Position numbers and translations under genes: made by a program. Below are positions 48,097 to 57,432 of a stretch of 64,000 bases of DNA, in pieces. The stretch's first letter is position 1; each line of letters opens with the position of its first letter. The stretch comes from an uncultured Pelagimonas sp. Lineage in GTDB: Bacteria; Pseudomonadota; Alphaproteobacteria; Rhodobacterales; Rhodobacteraceae. The notes beneath the pieces were generated by a model, which saw nothing but the letters and a program-made list of their open reading frames with translations, made no database searches and was not told the DNA's origin. The stretch lies in assembly GCA_947497905.1 (NCBI GenBank), contig CANMIH010000003.1, positions 124,001 through 188,000 on the forward strand, read 5' to 3'.

Positions 48097-49443
48097 ATGT
48101 CGGCCTCGACATCCGACTGGTTGCGTGACCGCCCGCAGGTCCGCACCATTCGCGCCGCAGCCTGTGACCTGAACGGCGTCGCGCGCGGCAAACGCATGCC
48201 CATCCCATCCGCCCATAAAGTTCTCAAAGACGGCACCCGCTTTCCCATGTCGGTGCTTAACCTCGACATCTGGGGCGAAGACATCGAGGATAGCCCACTG
48301 GTGTTCGAGACCGGTGACAAAGACGGGGCCTTGATGCCCACCGAACGTGGGTTTGTTCCCATGCCTTGGCTCGAAGCGCCAACCGCTCTGTTGCCTCTTT
48401 GGATGTTCCACGAAGACGGACGCCCCTACGAAGGTGATCCACGACATGCTCTGGCCCGCGTCACCGAGCGATACAAAGCCAAAGGCCTGACCCCGGTTGT
48501 GGCAGTAGAGCTTGAGTTTTTCCTGATCGACGACAGCGGACGCAATTTGCAGGTGCCAGTGTCGCCACGCTCTGGCAAACGCCGCAAAGCCGCCGAGATT
48601 CTGTCGATCCGCGCGCTGGACGCCTTTGATGGGTTTTTCACTGATCTCTATGACGCCTGCGAAGCCATGGATATTCCAGCGGATACAGCCATTTCCGAGG
48701 CAGGGCTGGGTCAGTTTGAAATCAATCTGGTCCATCAGGCCGATCCGCTGCGTGCCGCCGATGATGCGTGGTTGTTCAAGATGCTGGTCAAAGGTCTGGC
48801 GCGCCGTCATGGTTTTGCCGCCTCCTTTATGGCCAAACCCTATGAGGACTATTCCGGCAGCGGCATGCATGCACATTTCTCGGTTCTGGACGACGATGGC
48901 AAAAACATCTTCGACAACGGCGGGGATGAGGGTACGGCGGCTTTAAAACACGCCATTGGCGGCTGTCTGGCGGCGATGCAGGACAGCGCCTTGGTTTTTG
49001 CCCCACACGGCAATTCCTACGACCGTCTGGTGCCCGGATCTCACGCCCCGGTTCAGCTCAGCTGGGCCTACGAGAACCGCACAGCTGCCATCCGAGTGCC
49101 CTCAGGCGCACCCGTGGCGAGACGGATCGAGCACCGTGTCGCGGGGGGTGACGTGAACCCCTACCTCGCATTGGCGGCCATTCTGGGTGCTGCACTGGTT
49201 GGGATCGAAGATGAGATCCAGCCTCCGGCCCCCATCACCGGCAACGCCTATGATCTGGACCTGCCGGAAATTCCGGGCTCCTGGCAAGAGGCCATCGATG
49301 CCTTTGATCAGAGCGATATGATCAAACGTATCTTTGAGCCGGACATCATTCAGAACATGTTGATGACAAAACGGCAGGAACTTCGTTATATGGCGGAACT
49401 GTCCAAACCCGAACAGGTTGAGATCTATCTCGATACGGTCTGA
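48097..49443 (+). CDS. Glutamine synthetase family protein (gamma-glutamylpolyamine synthetase type) 1
   Basis: 448 aa. Glutamine synthetase fold: VELEFFLIDD (first metal-binding Glu), EAGLGQFEINLVH, MAKPYEDYSGSGMHAHFSVL, and the late FAPHGNSYDRL and IRVPSG. Length and motifs fit PuuA/GlnA3-type enzymes that glutamylate polyamines or other amines rather than GlnA. First gene of an operon with an amidotransferase, a second such synthetase and an oxidase. Confidence 0.88.
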   Translation: MSASTSDWLRDRPQVRTIRAAACDLNGVARGKRMPIPSAHKVLKDGTRFPMSVLNLDIWGEDIEDSPLVFETGDKDGALMPTERGFVPMPWLEAPTALLPLWMFHEDGRPYEGDPRHALARVTERYKAKGLTPVVAVELEFFLIDDSGRNLQVPVSPRSGKRRKAAEILSIRALDAFDGFFTDLYDACEAMDIPADTAISEAGLGQFEINLVHQADPLRAADDAWLFKMLVKGLARRHGFAASFMAKPYEDYSGSGMHAHFSVLDDDGKNIFDNGGDEGTAALKHAIGGCLAAMQDSALVFAPHGNSYDRLVPGSHAPVQLSWAYENRTAAIRVPSGAPVARRIEHRVAGGDVNPYLALAAILGAALVGIEDEIQPPAPITGNAYDLDLPEIPGSWQEAIDAFDQSDMIKRIFEPDIIQNMLMTKRQELRYMAELSKPEQVEIYLDTV

Positions 49444-49478
49444 CGCATCCCGCGTCAGATCCAACACTATGGTGTTCT

Positions 49479-50162
49479 ATGAAAATCGGCATTTTGCAAA
49501 CCGGACTGGCCCCAGATGATCTGAAGGCTGACTTTGGCGAGTACCCCGAAATGTTCGCAACGCTTCTGGCGGATCGCGGATTTGAATTTGAAGCATTTTC
49601 TGTGGTGCAGGGCCAGTTCCCTGACGGGCCCGAGGCGGCGGATGGCTGGTTGATCACCGGCTCGCGCCATGGGGTCTACGAAGACCACGACTGGCTTCCA
49701 CCACTGGAGCAACTTATCCGCGACATTGTCTCTGCCGAGCGCCCCATTGTGGGCGTGTGTTTTGGCCATCAGGTGATCGCCAAAGCCCTGGGCGGCGTTG
49801 TCGAGAAATATGACGGAGGTTGGGCCATCGGCCCGCAGACCTACGAGTTTGATCAAGGCACCCGCGTCATTCAGGCCTGGCATCAGGATCAGGTGATCAC
49901 CCCGCCCGATGGGGCGCAAACCGTGGCGCGCAATGACTTCTGCGCCCATGCCGCCCTGCTCTATCCCGGCAAAGCCTATAGTGTTCAGGCCCATCCTGAA
50001 TTTGGCGATGGATTTGTCACCGGTTTGATCGACAAACGCGGGCGCGGTGTTGTGCCCGATGCAATATTGGATGCGGCCAAGGCAGACATCGGCACCCCGC
50101 TGCATCAAACCGAGCTCGCCGATCAATTCGCGCTGTTTTTCCGCGAAGGGAGAATTTCATGA
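49479..50162 (+). CDS. Class I glutamine amidotransferase-like hydrolase (PuuD-like role)
   Basis: 227 aa. Catalytic Cys in GVCFGHQVIAKALGG, and His-x-Glu in QAHPEFGDG: a complete Cys-His-Glu triad. Stand-alone class I GATase domain. In the gamma-glutamyl polyamine pathway PuuD removes the glutamyl group; the operon context suggests the same step, although it is closer to GuaA-type GATases in pattern. Overlaps the next gene by 4 bases. Confidence 0.85.
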   Translation: MKIGILQTGLAPDDLKADFGEYPEMFATLLADRGFEFEAFSVVQGQFPDGPEAADGWLITGSRHGVYEDHDWLPPLEQLIRDIVSAERPIVGVCFGHQVIAKALGGVVEKYDGGWAIGPQTYEFDQGTRVIQAWHQDQVITPPDGAQTVARNDFCAHAALLYPGKAYSVQAHPEFGDGFVTGLIDKRGRGVVPDAILDAAKADIGTPLHQTELADQFALFFREGRIS

Positions 50163-51517
50163 GTGACTGGATGAGTGACCTGCCCGAAGCGGCCCAGCAG
50201 TATCTGCACGGCCATCGGCTTGATGAGGTGGAATGCGTGATTGCCGATCTTCCCGGCATCGCCCGGGGCAAGGCGGTGCCCGCCTCCAAATTCGCGCGCC
50301 AGAAGTTTTTCCACCTGCCCGACTCGATCTTTTTCCAAACCATCACCGGAGATTGGGGAGAAGCCGCAGGCGACGATGGCTTTATCGAAAAGGACATGAT
50401 CCTCGAGCCCGATATGTCCACCGCCACCGCTGCGCCCTGGACCGGGGACTGGACCCTGCAGGTGATCCATGACGCCTTTGATCGCCACGGCGAGAAGGTG
50501 CCCTTTGCCCCACGCAATGTGTTGAAACGCGTGGTCGAGATGTATCGCGCGCAGGGGTGGGAACCTGTTGTGGCGCCAGAAATGGAATTCTTTCTGATTG
50601 CCCGTAATCTTGATCCGGCGCAGGACATCAAACCGATGACAGGGCGCTCAGGTCGACCCGCCGCGGCCCGCCAGGCCTATTCAATGACGGCTGTGGACGA
50701 ATTTGGCCCGGTGATCGATGACATCTACGATTTTGCCGAGGCGCAGGGCTTTGAAATTGATGGCATCACGCAAGAAGGCGGGGCGGGACAGCTTGAAATC
50801 AACCTCCGTCATGGCGATCCGGTCAAGCTGGCGGACGAGGTGTTTTACTTCAAACGCCTGATCCGCGAGGCCGCTCTGCGCCACGATTGCTTTGCCACCT
50901 TCATGGCGAAACCCATCGCCGACGAACCCGGCAGCGCCATGCACATCCACCATTCGGTGCTGGACATCAAAACCGGTGAAAACATTTTCTCTGGGCCGGA
51001 CGGCGAGGAAACCGAGATCTTCACGCACTTCATCGGCGGGTTGCAGCATCACCTGCCCGAGGCCATCGCTGTGCTTGCGCCCTTTGTGAACTCGTACCGC
51101 CGCTATGTGCGCGATCACGCCGCGCCGATCAATCTGGAATGGGCGCGGGACAATCGCACAACCGGCATTCGCATTCCACTGGCACCGCCCCAAGCGCGCC
51201 GCGTGGAAAATCGCATCGCTGGAATGGACTGTAACCCCTATCTGGGAATCGCAGCCTCTCTGGCCTGTGGCTATCTCGGCATGATGGAAAAACGCGTGCC
51301 GTCCGCCGAATTCTCTGGGGACGCCTATGAGGGGGAAGGAGATATCCCGCGCGTTTTGGGACAGGCTCTGGATCGGTTCGAAGAGGCCACTGCCCTACAT
51401 GAGGTGCTGCATCCCGATTTTGCGCGGGTGTACTCCATCGTGAAACGGGCGGAGTACGAAGAGTTCCTGCAGGTGATCTCGCCTTGGGAACGCGAGCATC
51501 TTTTGCTGAACGTCTAA
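50159..51517 (+). CDS. Glutamine synthetase family protein (gamma-glutamylpolyamine synthetase type) 2
   Basis: 452 aa. APEMEFFLIARNLDPAQDI, TQEGGAGQLEINLRHGDP, MAKPIADEPGSAMHIHHSVL and VLAPFVNSYRRYVRDHAAPI. Paralogue of the product at 48097. Two synthetases in one operon suggest two amine substrates or a heteromeric enzyme. Coupled to the amidotransferase gene. Confidence 0.88.
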   Translation: MSDWMSDLPEAAQQYLHGHRLDEVECVIADLPGIARGKAVPASKFARQKFFHLPDSIFFQTITGDWGEAAGDDGFIEKDMILEPDMSTATAAPWTGDWTLQVIHDAFDRHGEKVPFAPRNVLKRVVEMYRAQGWEPVVAPEMEFFLIARNLDPAQDIKPMTGRSGRPAAARQAYSMTAVDEFGPVIDDIYDFAEAQGFEIDGITQEGGAGQLEINLRHGDPVKLADEVFYFKRLIREAALRHDCFATFMAKPIADEPGSAMHIHHSVLDIKTGENIFSGPDGEETEIFTHFIGGLQHHLPEAIAVLAPFVNSYRRYVRDHAAPINLEWARDNRTTGIRIPLAPPQARRVENRIAGMDCNPYLGIAASLACGYLGMMEKRVPSAEFSGDAYEGEGDIPRVLGQALDRFEEATALHEVLHPDFARVYSIVKRAEYEEFLQVISPWEREHLLLNV

Positions 51518-51547
51518 ATTCGGATAACAGCCGAAAGAGGATACCCA

Positions 51548-52849
51548 ATGAATCTGCTGTTTTCCAACGACACGCGTGGCGCCTATCCGCAAAGCTGGTA
51601 CGCCGCGACGGGGCTCGATCTACCGAGTTTTCCGCAGGTCGAGGGTGATCAACGTGTTGACGTCTGTATCATTGGCGGCGGATTCACCGGGCTTTCCGCA
51701 GCCCTGCATCTGTCCGAACACGGGGTGCGCGTTGCGGTGGTCGACGCCCACCGGGTTGGCTTTGGCGCCTCGGGGCGCAACGGAGGACAGCTTGGGTCGG
51801 GCCAACGTCAGGACCAGCAGGTCTTGGAAAAGATGGTTGGGCAGGATGCTGCGCGCCAGATGTGGGATCTTGGCGAAGAGGCCAAACAGCTGGTCAAAGA
51901 TCTGATCGCTCGCCATGATATCGAATGTCATCTGAAACCCGGTATTGCCTGGGCCGGCACGTCGGCAGGATCTGTCAACGATCTCCATGACTATGCCGAG
52001 CATATGCAGCGGGGCTATGGGTATGCGCTTGAAACGCTAGACCGCGACCAGTTTGCCAAAATCTGCCCGTCCCCCGCGTACCATGGCGGGATCCTTGACA
52101 TGGATGCCGCGCATCTACACCCGTTGCGATTGGCACAGGGGCTGGCAAAAGCGGCGGCTAAAGCTGGGGCACAGATCTTTGAAAACAGCTTAGTCACGCA
52201 GGTCACGCCCGGTGACACAGTCACAGTTCAAACTGAAATCGGGCGCATCACGGCCGATCACCTGATCTATGCCTGTAATGGCTATCTTGGCGGGTTGAAC
52301 GGAGAGGTGGCGGCACGGGTGATGCCCATCAACAATTTTGTTGTGGCGACCGAACCCCTTGGGGAGCGTGCCAAAGAGGTATTGGCCCGCGACGTCGCGA
52401 TTGCCGATGATCTCTTTGTCATCAACTACTTCCGCCTTTCGCATGATGGGCGGCTGTTGTTTGGCGGCGGCGAAAGTTATGGCTACCGCTTTCCTAAGGA
52501 CATCGCCGCGACCGTGCGCAAACCGCTGTCCAAAATCTATCCGCATCTGAAAGACGTTAAGATCGACTACACCTGGGGCGGGACTTTGGCGATCACCATG
52601 AAGCGCATGCCCCATATTGCGCGTATTGCGCCGAATGTTCTGAGCGCCTCGGGATATTCCGGGCATGGGGTAGGCAATGCGGTGCAGGCCGGAAAACTGT
52701 TGGCCGAGGCTCTGCGCGGCCAGTCTGACGGGTTTGATGCCTATGCCGCCCTGCCCTGCCCTCGCTTCCCGGGCGGCCCTGCGCTGCGCTCTCCCTTGCT
52801 CACACTCGCCATGACCTGGTTTGCCCTGCGCGATCGATTGGGCCTCTAA
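51548..52849 (+). CDS. FAD-dependent oxidoreductase (gamma-glutamylputrescine oxidase type)
   Basis: 433 aa. DAO family with Rossmann motif VCIIGGGFTGLSAALHL near residue 37, GFGASGRNGGQLGSGQ, and a C-terminal SGHGVGNAVQAGK flavin motif. PuuB-type enzymes oxidise gamma-glutamyl amines to aldehydes. Last gene of the operon, terminated at 52881-52908. Confidence 0.88.
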   Translation: MNLLFSNDTRGAYPQSWYAATGLDLPSFPQVEGDQRVDVCIIGGGFTGLSAALHLSEHGVRVAVVDAHRVGFGASGRNGGQLGSGQRQDQQVLEKMVGQDAARQMWDLGEEAKQLVKDLIARHDIECHLKPGIAWAGTSAGSVNDLHDYAEHMQRGYGYALETLDRDQFAKICPSPAYHGGILDMDAAHLHPLRLAQGLAKAAAKAGAQIFENSLVTQVTPGDTVTVQTEIGRITADHLIYACNGYLGGLNGEVAARVMPINNFVVATEPLGERAKEVLARDVAIADDLFVINYFRLSHDGRLLFGGGESYGYRFPKDIAATVRKPLSKIYPHLKDVKIDYTWGGTLAITMKRMPHIARIAPNVLSASGYSGHGVGNAVQAGKLLAEALRGQSDGFDAYAALPCPRFPGGPALRSPLLTLAMTWFALRDRLGL

Positions 52850-52880
52850 ATAGCTGTCACTTTGACGCCACAAACATGGA

Positions 52881-52908
52881 CCGCTGCACCCTCGTGCAGC
52901 GGTTTTTT
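52881..52908 (+). terminator. Terminator of the glutamine synthetase/oxidase operon
   Basis: CCGCTGCAC, 4-nt loop, GTGCAGCGG, then TTTTTT. Confidence 0.9.
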
Positions 52909-52971
52909 CTTCTGGCTGTTACATCTCTAGATTAAGAGGAGTGAAAGTTAGAATTCAGAAAGTCGAAAACT

Positions 52972-54177
52972 ATGCTGCCAAACATGCATGACGCCGAACC
53001 AATTCCCGCCGAAGCCCGCGCTGAAATTGACCGTCTTCTGCAATCCGGCGACTTGTTCCGATACACCGCCCCACAGGATGCACCTGTGGCCCTGCTCGAA
53101 GCGGAATTCGCCGCGCAGCTCGGCAGCAAATATGCGTTGGCTGTGTCCAGCTGTTCCGCAGCTCTGTTTTTGTCGCTCAAGGCCCTGGGCCTGCCCCGCG
53201 ACGCCCGTGTGATGATCCCGGGGTTCACCTTTGCCGCCGTGCCATCGTCTGTGGTCCACGCAGATTGCATTCCGGTGCTGTGCGAAGTGGGTGAAAACTA
53301 CCGAATTGATCTGGATGATTTCACCACCAAGCTGGAAACCGTCGATGCCGTGATCATCAGCCACATGCGCGGCCATACGTCGGATATGGATGCCATCATG
53401 GCACTGTGTAACGCCAGAAACATCCCCGTGGTCGAAGACGCCGCCCATAGCCTTGGCACCACATGGCACGACAAAAACATCGGCACCATCGGCAAGGTGG
53501 GGTGCTTTAGCTTCCAAAGCTACAAGATGATCAATGCCGGTGAAGGCGGTATTCTGATCACGGATGATGCGGATCTGGTGGCGCAGGCGGTGATTATGTC
53601 CGGCGCCTATGAACACAATTGGCGCAAACACATGGACCGCAAGGACAACAGCGCCGAATTGGAAGAGGCCTTTGGCCGCTGGCAGAACAAACTGCCACTC
53701 TACAATCTGCGCATGTCCAACCTGTCGGCCGCAGTTATCCGCCCCCAACTGCCGCATCTTGCCCGCCGTGTGGTCGATGGTCGTCGCAATCACGATCAGG
53801 TCGCCGAGCTGATCAACCAAAGCCCATGGATCTCGGTTCCGCCGAAGCTTGATGCAGAAGTCCGCGCCCCGGATTCGCTGCAGTTCAACCTCGACAACGT
53901 CAGTGACGCACAGGTTCATGAGTTTGTGGCAGCGGCCTCAGACCTTGGGGTCAAGGTGCAGGTCTTTGGTCTGACGTCGGATAATGCGCGCGCCTTCTGG
54001 AACTGGGAATTCATGCCGGAACAGTTTGACCTGCCTCAGACAAAATCAATGCTGCTGCGCGCCTGTGACACCCGCCTTCCCGCGCGGCTCACGGCTCTGG
54101 AATGTGATGCGGTGGCGCAGGTTCTGGTGGAAGCGGCAGAAACAGCCTTTGGCGAAACGCGCGCCTTTGGCACCTGA
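52972..54177 (+). CDS. DegT/DnrJ/EryC1 family PLP aminotransferase
   Basis: 401 aa. PLP-enzyme fold with the DegT pattern: SGDLFRYTAP, LGSKYALAVSSCSAALFLSL, VVEDAAHSLGTT (Asp) and the Schiff-base lysine in SFQSYKMINAGEGG. The family makes amino sugars or aminates keto groups. Monocistronic: own promoter region and a terminator at 54188. A Met five residues in is an alternative start. Confidence 0.88.
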   Translation: MLPNMHDAEPIPAEARAEIDRLLQSGDLFRYTAPQDAPVALLEAEFAAQLGSKYALAVSSCSAALFLSLKALGLPRDARVMIPGFTFAAVPSSVVHADCIPVLCEVGENYRIDLDDFTTKLETVDAVIISHMRGHTSDMDAIMALCNARNIPVVEDAAHSLGTTWHDKNIGTIGKVGCFSFQSYKMINAGEGGILITDDADLVAQAVIMSGAYEHNWRKHMDRKDNSAELEEAFGRWQNKLPLYNLRMSNLSAAVIRPQLPHLARRVVDGRRNHDQVAELINQSPWISVPPKLDAEVRAPDSLQFNLDNVSDAQVHEFVAAASDLGVKVQVFGLTSDNARAFWNWEFMPEQFDLPQTKSMLLRACDTRLPARLTALECDAVAQVLVEAAETAFGETRAFGT

Positions 54178-54187
54178 TCCAAAAACA

Positions 54188-54214
54188 AAAGCCCCGGCCA
54201 AACCGGGGCTTTCC
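54188..54214. terminator. Bidirectional terminator between DegT gene and phaR
   Basis: AAAGCCCCGG, 5 nt, CCGGGGCTTT; serves both convergent genes. Confidence 0.9.
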
Positions 54215-54232
54215 TGTCTCACAACATCCGGC

Positions 54233-54787
54233 TCACTTGCCCAGTTTTGAGAGCTTTTCCTGCAGTTCCGCCAGTTGTTTGCGAATCGCATCCAGATCTT
54301 CGCCGTCCTCGGGTGCATCTGATCGCGGCGTGGTGCTTGCCGGAGAGGCCATTCCGCCGGTCATGGCCTTCAAAAAGGCCTCTTGCTGTGCCTGCATCGC
54401 TTCCAATCCCGGCATATGCGCCATCATCGGATTGATCGTGTTCACGTTTTCCATCCACTTGGACTGGCTGTCGCGAAACATCTCAAAGCTTGCGGCCAGA
54501 AACTGTGGCACCGAGCTTCCGGTTTGATTGGTATAAGACCGAACCAGATCCGTCAGAACATTGATCGGCAAAACACTTTCGCCTTTGCTCTCATGTTCGG
54601 CAACGATCTGCAGCAGGTATTGACGGGTCAGGTCGTCACCAGATTTCAAATCGATGATCTGAACATCCCGTCCTTCGCGGATAAACCCCGCGATATCCTC
54701 CAACGTCACATAGTCCGACGTTTCCGTGTTATACAGCCGACGGCTTGCATAGCGCTTAATCAGCAGTGGTTTCTCTGTCTCCGCCAT
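54233..54787 (-). CDS. phaR: Polyhydroxyalkanoate synthesis repressor PhaR
   Basis: 184 aa. PHB/PHA accumulation regulator: N-terminal LLIKRYASRRLYNTETSDYV and LEDIAGFIREG DNA-binding domain, then VPQFLAASFEMFRDSQ and a C-terminal heptad region. PhaR senses PHA granules and represses phasin genes. No pha genes are in this window. Confidence 0.94.
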   Translation of the reverse strand: MAETEKPLLIKRYASRRLYNTETSDYVTLEDIAGFIREGRDVQIIDLKSGDDLTRQYLLQIVAEHESKGESVLPINVLTDLVRSYTNQTGSSVPQFLAASFEMFRDSQSKWMENVNTINPMMAHMPGLEAMQAQQEAFLKAMTGGMASPASTTPRSDAPEDGEDLDAIRKQLAELQEKLSKLGK

Positions 54788-54868
54788 CCTCGCCTCCCTG
54801 CGAATGCAGCATCGCAGAAAACCTTATGCGAGCGCAGAAGAAAAAGAAAGCCTCTGGTTTACCAACGG

Positions 54869-56473
54869 TTAGAAGAGGCTACCTTGTTCCGGAGGCGGTG
54901 TTTTGGCGGTCTTCTTGGCGGGTTTTGCCGCTGGTTTCGACTCAGATTGCCGCGCCTGCGCAGTAATGGGGTGTGCGGCTTCACCAATCTGCATCCGGCC
55001 ATCCGCAAATTCGATCTCAAGGGACGCCGATTTTCCGGCCGCTGCTTGGGTTGTCACCACCTGTCCATCAGCACGTACAACCGCATATCCGCGTTCAAGC
55101 GTGGCCCGATAGCCCAGCGTTTCGCGTAGCCGGTCGGTGGCGTCCAGTTTGGTTTTCAGCTCAGAGATCCGACCCAAGTGTGCTTCGGTCATTCGGCGTG
55201 ACAACACGGCAAGCCGGTCTTTCTGGACAGTGATTTCACGTGTAATTGGGCGTGGGCTCAAACGATCAACCCGCCGGGCCAGAGCCTCTTTCTTCACCTC
55301 GGTCAAACGTGCCAAAGCCGGCTGCAAGCGTTTGGCACGATCCTCCAACCGGGTCTGTTCGGTTGTCATGGCGCGGGCCAGAACCGAAGGACGCAGGGCG
55401 CCTGCGTTCTTGCTCAGTTGAAGCCTGCGCTGATCGACGAGCTGCTGCAAGGCACGGGGAAGCCGGTCACCCGCCACATCGAACCGCTGGCGGGGGCCGT
55501 CCAACAAGATCTCGGGGCGCGGAAGGGCCCGGCCCAGATCGCGCAAGCGTTGGCCGCGCATTTCAAGGCGTTGCCCCATCACACCGGTCATTCGCGCGCC
55601 AAAGTCACGTAGCCCCGCCAGAAGCTCCATACGCACAGGCACGGCAAGTTCGGCGGCCGCTGTGGGGGTTGGGGCCCGCATGTCCGAGACAAAATCAATC
55701 AGCGTTGTATCGGTCTCGTGTCCCACAGCTGAGATCAGCGGGATATCAGAGGCCGCAGCCGCCCGAGCCACGCTTTCTTCGTTAAACCCCCACAGATCTT
55801 CGACCGAGCCGCCGCCGCGTGCGACAATGATCAGATCCGGGCGGGGCATCGCTCCGCCGGGGGTTAATCGGTTAAAGCCTTCAATGGCACGCGCGACCTC
55901 GGGGGCACATTTTGCCCCCTGAACGGCCACCGGCCAGATCAGAACCTTTCGCGGGAACCTGTCGCGCAACCGGTGCAGGATGTCCCGGATCACCGCACCA
56001 GAGGGTGAGGTCACAACGCCAATGATCTCAGGCAGATAGGGCAGCTTTTTTTTCCGGGCAGGATCAAACAGGCCCTCAGATTGCAGCTGCGCCTTGCGTT
56101 TCTCAAGCATCGCCATCAAGGCCCCCATCCCAGCGGGACGAATTTCTTCTATGACGATCTGGTACTTGGATTGCCCCGGAAAGGTGGTCAGACGCCCGGT
56201 GGCGATCACCTCCATACCTTCTTCGGGTTGCGTTTGTTGACGGCTGGCCACGCCCTTCCACATGATCCCGGCGATCACAGCCTTATCGTCTTTCAGGTCA
56301 AGATAGATATGCCCGGACCGAGGGCGGCTGACACGACCAACCTCACCGCGCACACGCACATGGCCAAATTCACCCTCAATGGTACGTTTTACAGCGCCAG
56401 AGAGTTCCGAAACGGAAAACTCCGGGGCATTGCCCGCATTGGTCTCAGGGCTATCGTCGTCAAAAAGATTCAT
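54869..56473 (-). CDS. xseA: Exodeoxyribonuclease VII large subunit
   Basis: 534 aa. OB-fold N-terminus (EFSVSELSGAVKRTIEGEFG, RVRGEVGRVSRPRSGHIYLD quoted in part), then the catalytic domain with GVVTSPSGAVIRDI and IVARGGGSVEDLWGFNEE, and a C-terminal coiled coil. Degrades single-stranded DNA together with XseB, which is not in the window. Confidence 0.95.
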   Translation of the reverse strand: MNLFDDDSPETNAGNAPEFSVSELSGAVKRTIEGEFGHVRVRGEVGRVSRPRSGHIYLDLKDDKAVIAGIMWKGVASRQQTQPEEGMEVIATGRLTTFPGQSKYQIVIEEIRPAGMGALMAMLEKRKAQLQSEGLFDPARKKKLPYLPEIIGVVTSPSGAVIRDILHRLRDRFPRKVLIWPVAVQGAKCAPEVARAIEGFNRLTPGGAMPRPDLIIVARGGGSVEDLWGFNEESVARAAAASDIPLISAVGHETDTTLIDFVSDMRAPTPTAAAELAVPVRMELLAGLRDFGARMTGVMGQRLEMRGQRLRDLGRALPRPEILLDGPRQRFDVAGDRLPRALQQLVDQRRLQLSKNAGALRPSVLARAMTTEQTRLEDRAKRLQPALARLTEVKKEALARRVDRLSPRPITREITVQKDRLAVLSRRMTEAHLGRISELKTKLDATDRLRETLGYRATLERGYAVVRADGQVVTTQAAAGKSASLEIEFADGRMQIGEAAHPITAQARQSESKPAAKPAKKTAKTPPPEQGSLF

Positions 56474-56546
56474 GAAGGGCGGCCTGTGTTTCGTCTTTTG
56501 GCAATCTTAGGAGGTTTTGAAGCCAAGCAAAACCTAACCACTCAAA

Positions 56547-57251
56547 TTATTCCCGGCTCTTCAGGTCCCGCGCCAACTGGGTGTGAATTGCCTCGGCCCA
56601 AAGTGTGTAGAGGCCCGGACCGGGGTGAAAGCCATCCTCAGCCATATCAGAAGGATCAAGGCCGAGTTCAAACGGGAGATGACAGGCATTGTGATCCGAG
56701 GCCATTTCCTGAAGCGCCGCATCAAAACGTCGGGCTCGCGCGCCCAAAACCGCATTCAACGGCCAGGGCAAAAGTGGAAAATCACCCAGCGGTGGCACCG
56801 CAGACAGGTAGATATGTCGCACACCACATTTCAGGCGGAGAAGGTCCAATATTGCGGAATAATTTGCCTTCCAAGCCCTGAGACCCACGCCGTTTTTCAC
56901 ATCGTTCACGCCAAGCGCCAGAACCACGATGTCAAAGGTGCCAAGATCCTCCTCTTGCAGTGACTTCAGCATGCTGACCGAGGTCGCGCCGGTTTTGGCA
57001 CTCAAACGCCAGCTCACCGTGTGGTTTTGTGCCAAAAGTGCCACCAACTGCCCCGAGAGGGCATCAGACTGCGTTGCCGCGCCGACGCCTGCGGCCGAGC
57101 TGTCGCCAACAATCAGGACCCGCAGCGGTGCGCCCTGCCCGGTTTGTCCGGTACGCGCCCCCGCCGCTTCGGGCAGACGTAAGGCCCGTGCGCCAACCCA
57201 AAGCCCCTGAGCTAACAAAATCGGAGCAAACAGCACCGACAGAACACGCAT
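56547..57251 (-). CDS. SGNH/GDSL hydrolase
   Basis: 234 aa from MRVLSVLFAPILLAQGLW (57251), which gives a signal peptide or membrane anchor. Blocks: GDSSAAGVGA (Ser nucleophile), GVNDV (block III Asn) and D-x-x-H in GFHPG. Extracytoplasmic esterase or lipase of unknown substrate. Divergent from purD. Confidence 0.88.
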   Translation of the reverse strand: MRVLSVLFAPILLAQGLWVGARALRLPEAAGARTGQTGQGAPLRVLIVGDSSAAGVGAATQSDALSGQLVALLAQNHTVSWRLSAKTGATSVSMLKSLQEEDLGTFDIVVLALGVNDVKNGVGLRAWKANYSAILDLLRLKCGVRHIYLSAVPPLGDFPLLPWPLNAVLGARARRFDAALQEMASDHNACHLPFELGLDPSDMAEDGFHPGPGLYTLWAEAIHTQLARDLKSRE

Positions 57252-57432
57252 CACACCCTCCAACTTATCCCCCCATACTTCACCATGGGAAACAAACCTG
57301 TTCCAGAGATGCCGCTGCGGCACTGTCAAAGCGCATTCGCCGCGCCATTATCTCTTTCCCCAAAGCACAGGCTCGCCTAAAAGCGCCCCAACATCAGGCC
57401 AGCACACTCAGACAGGCATCGGAGCGCATCTT

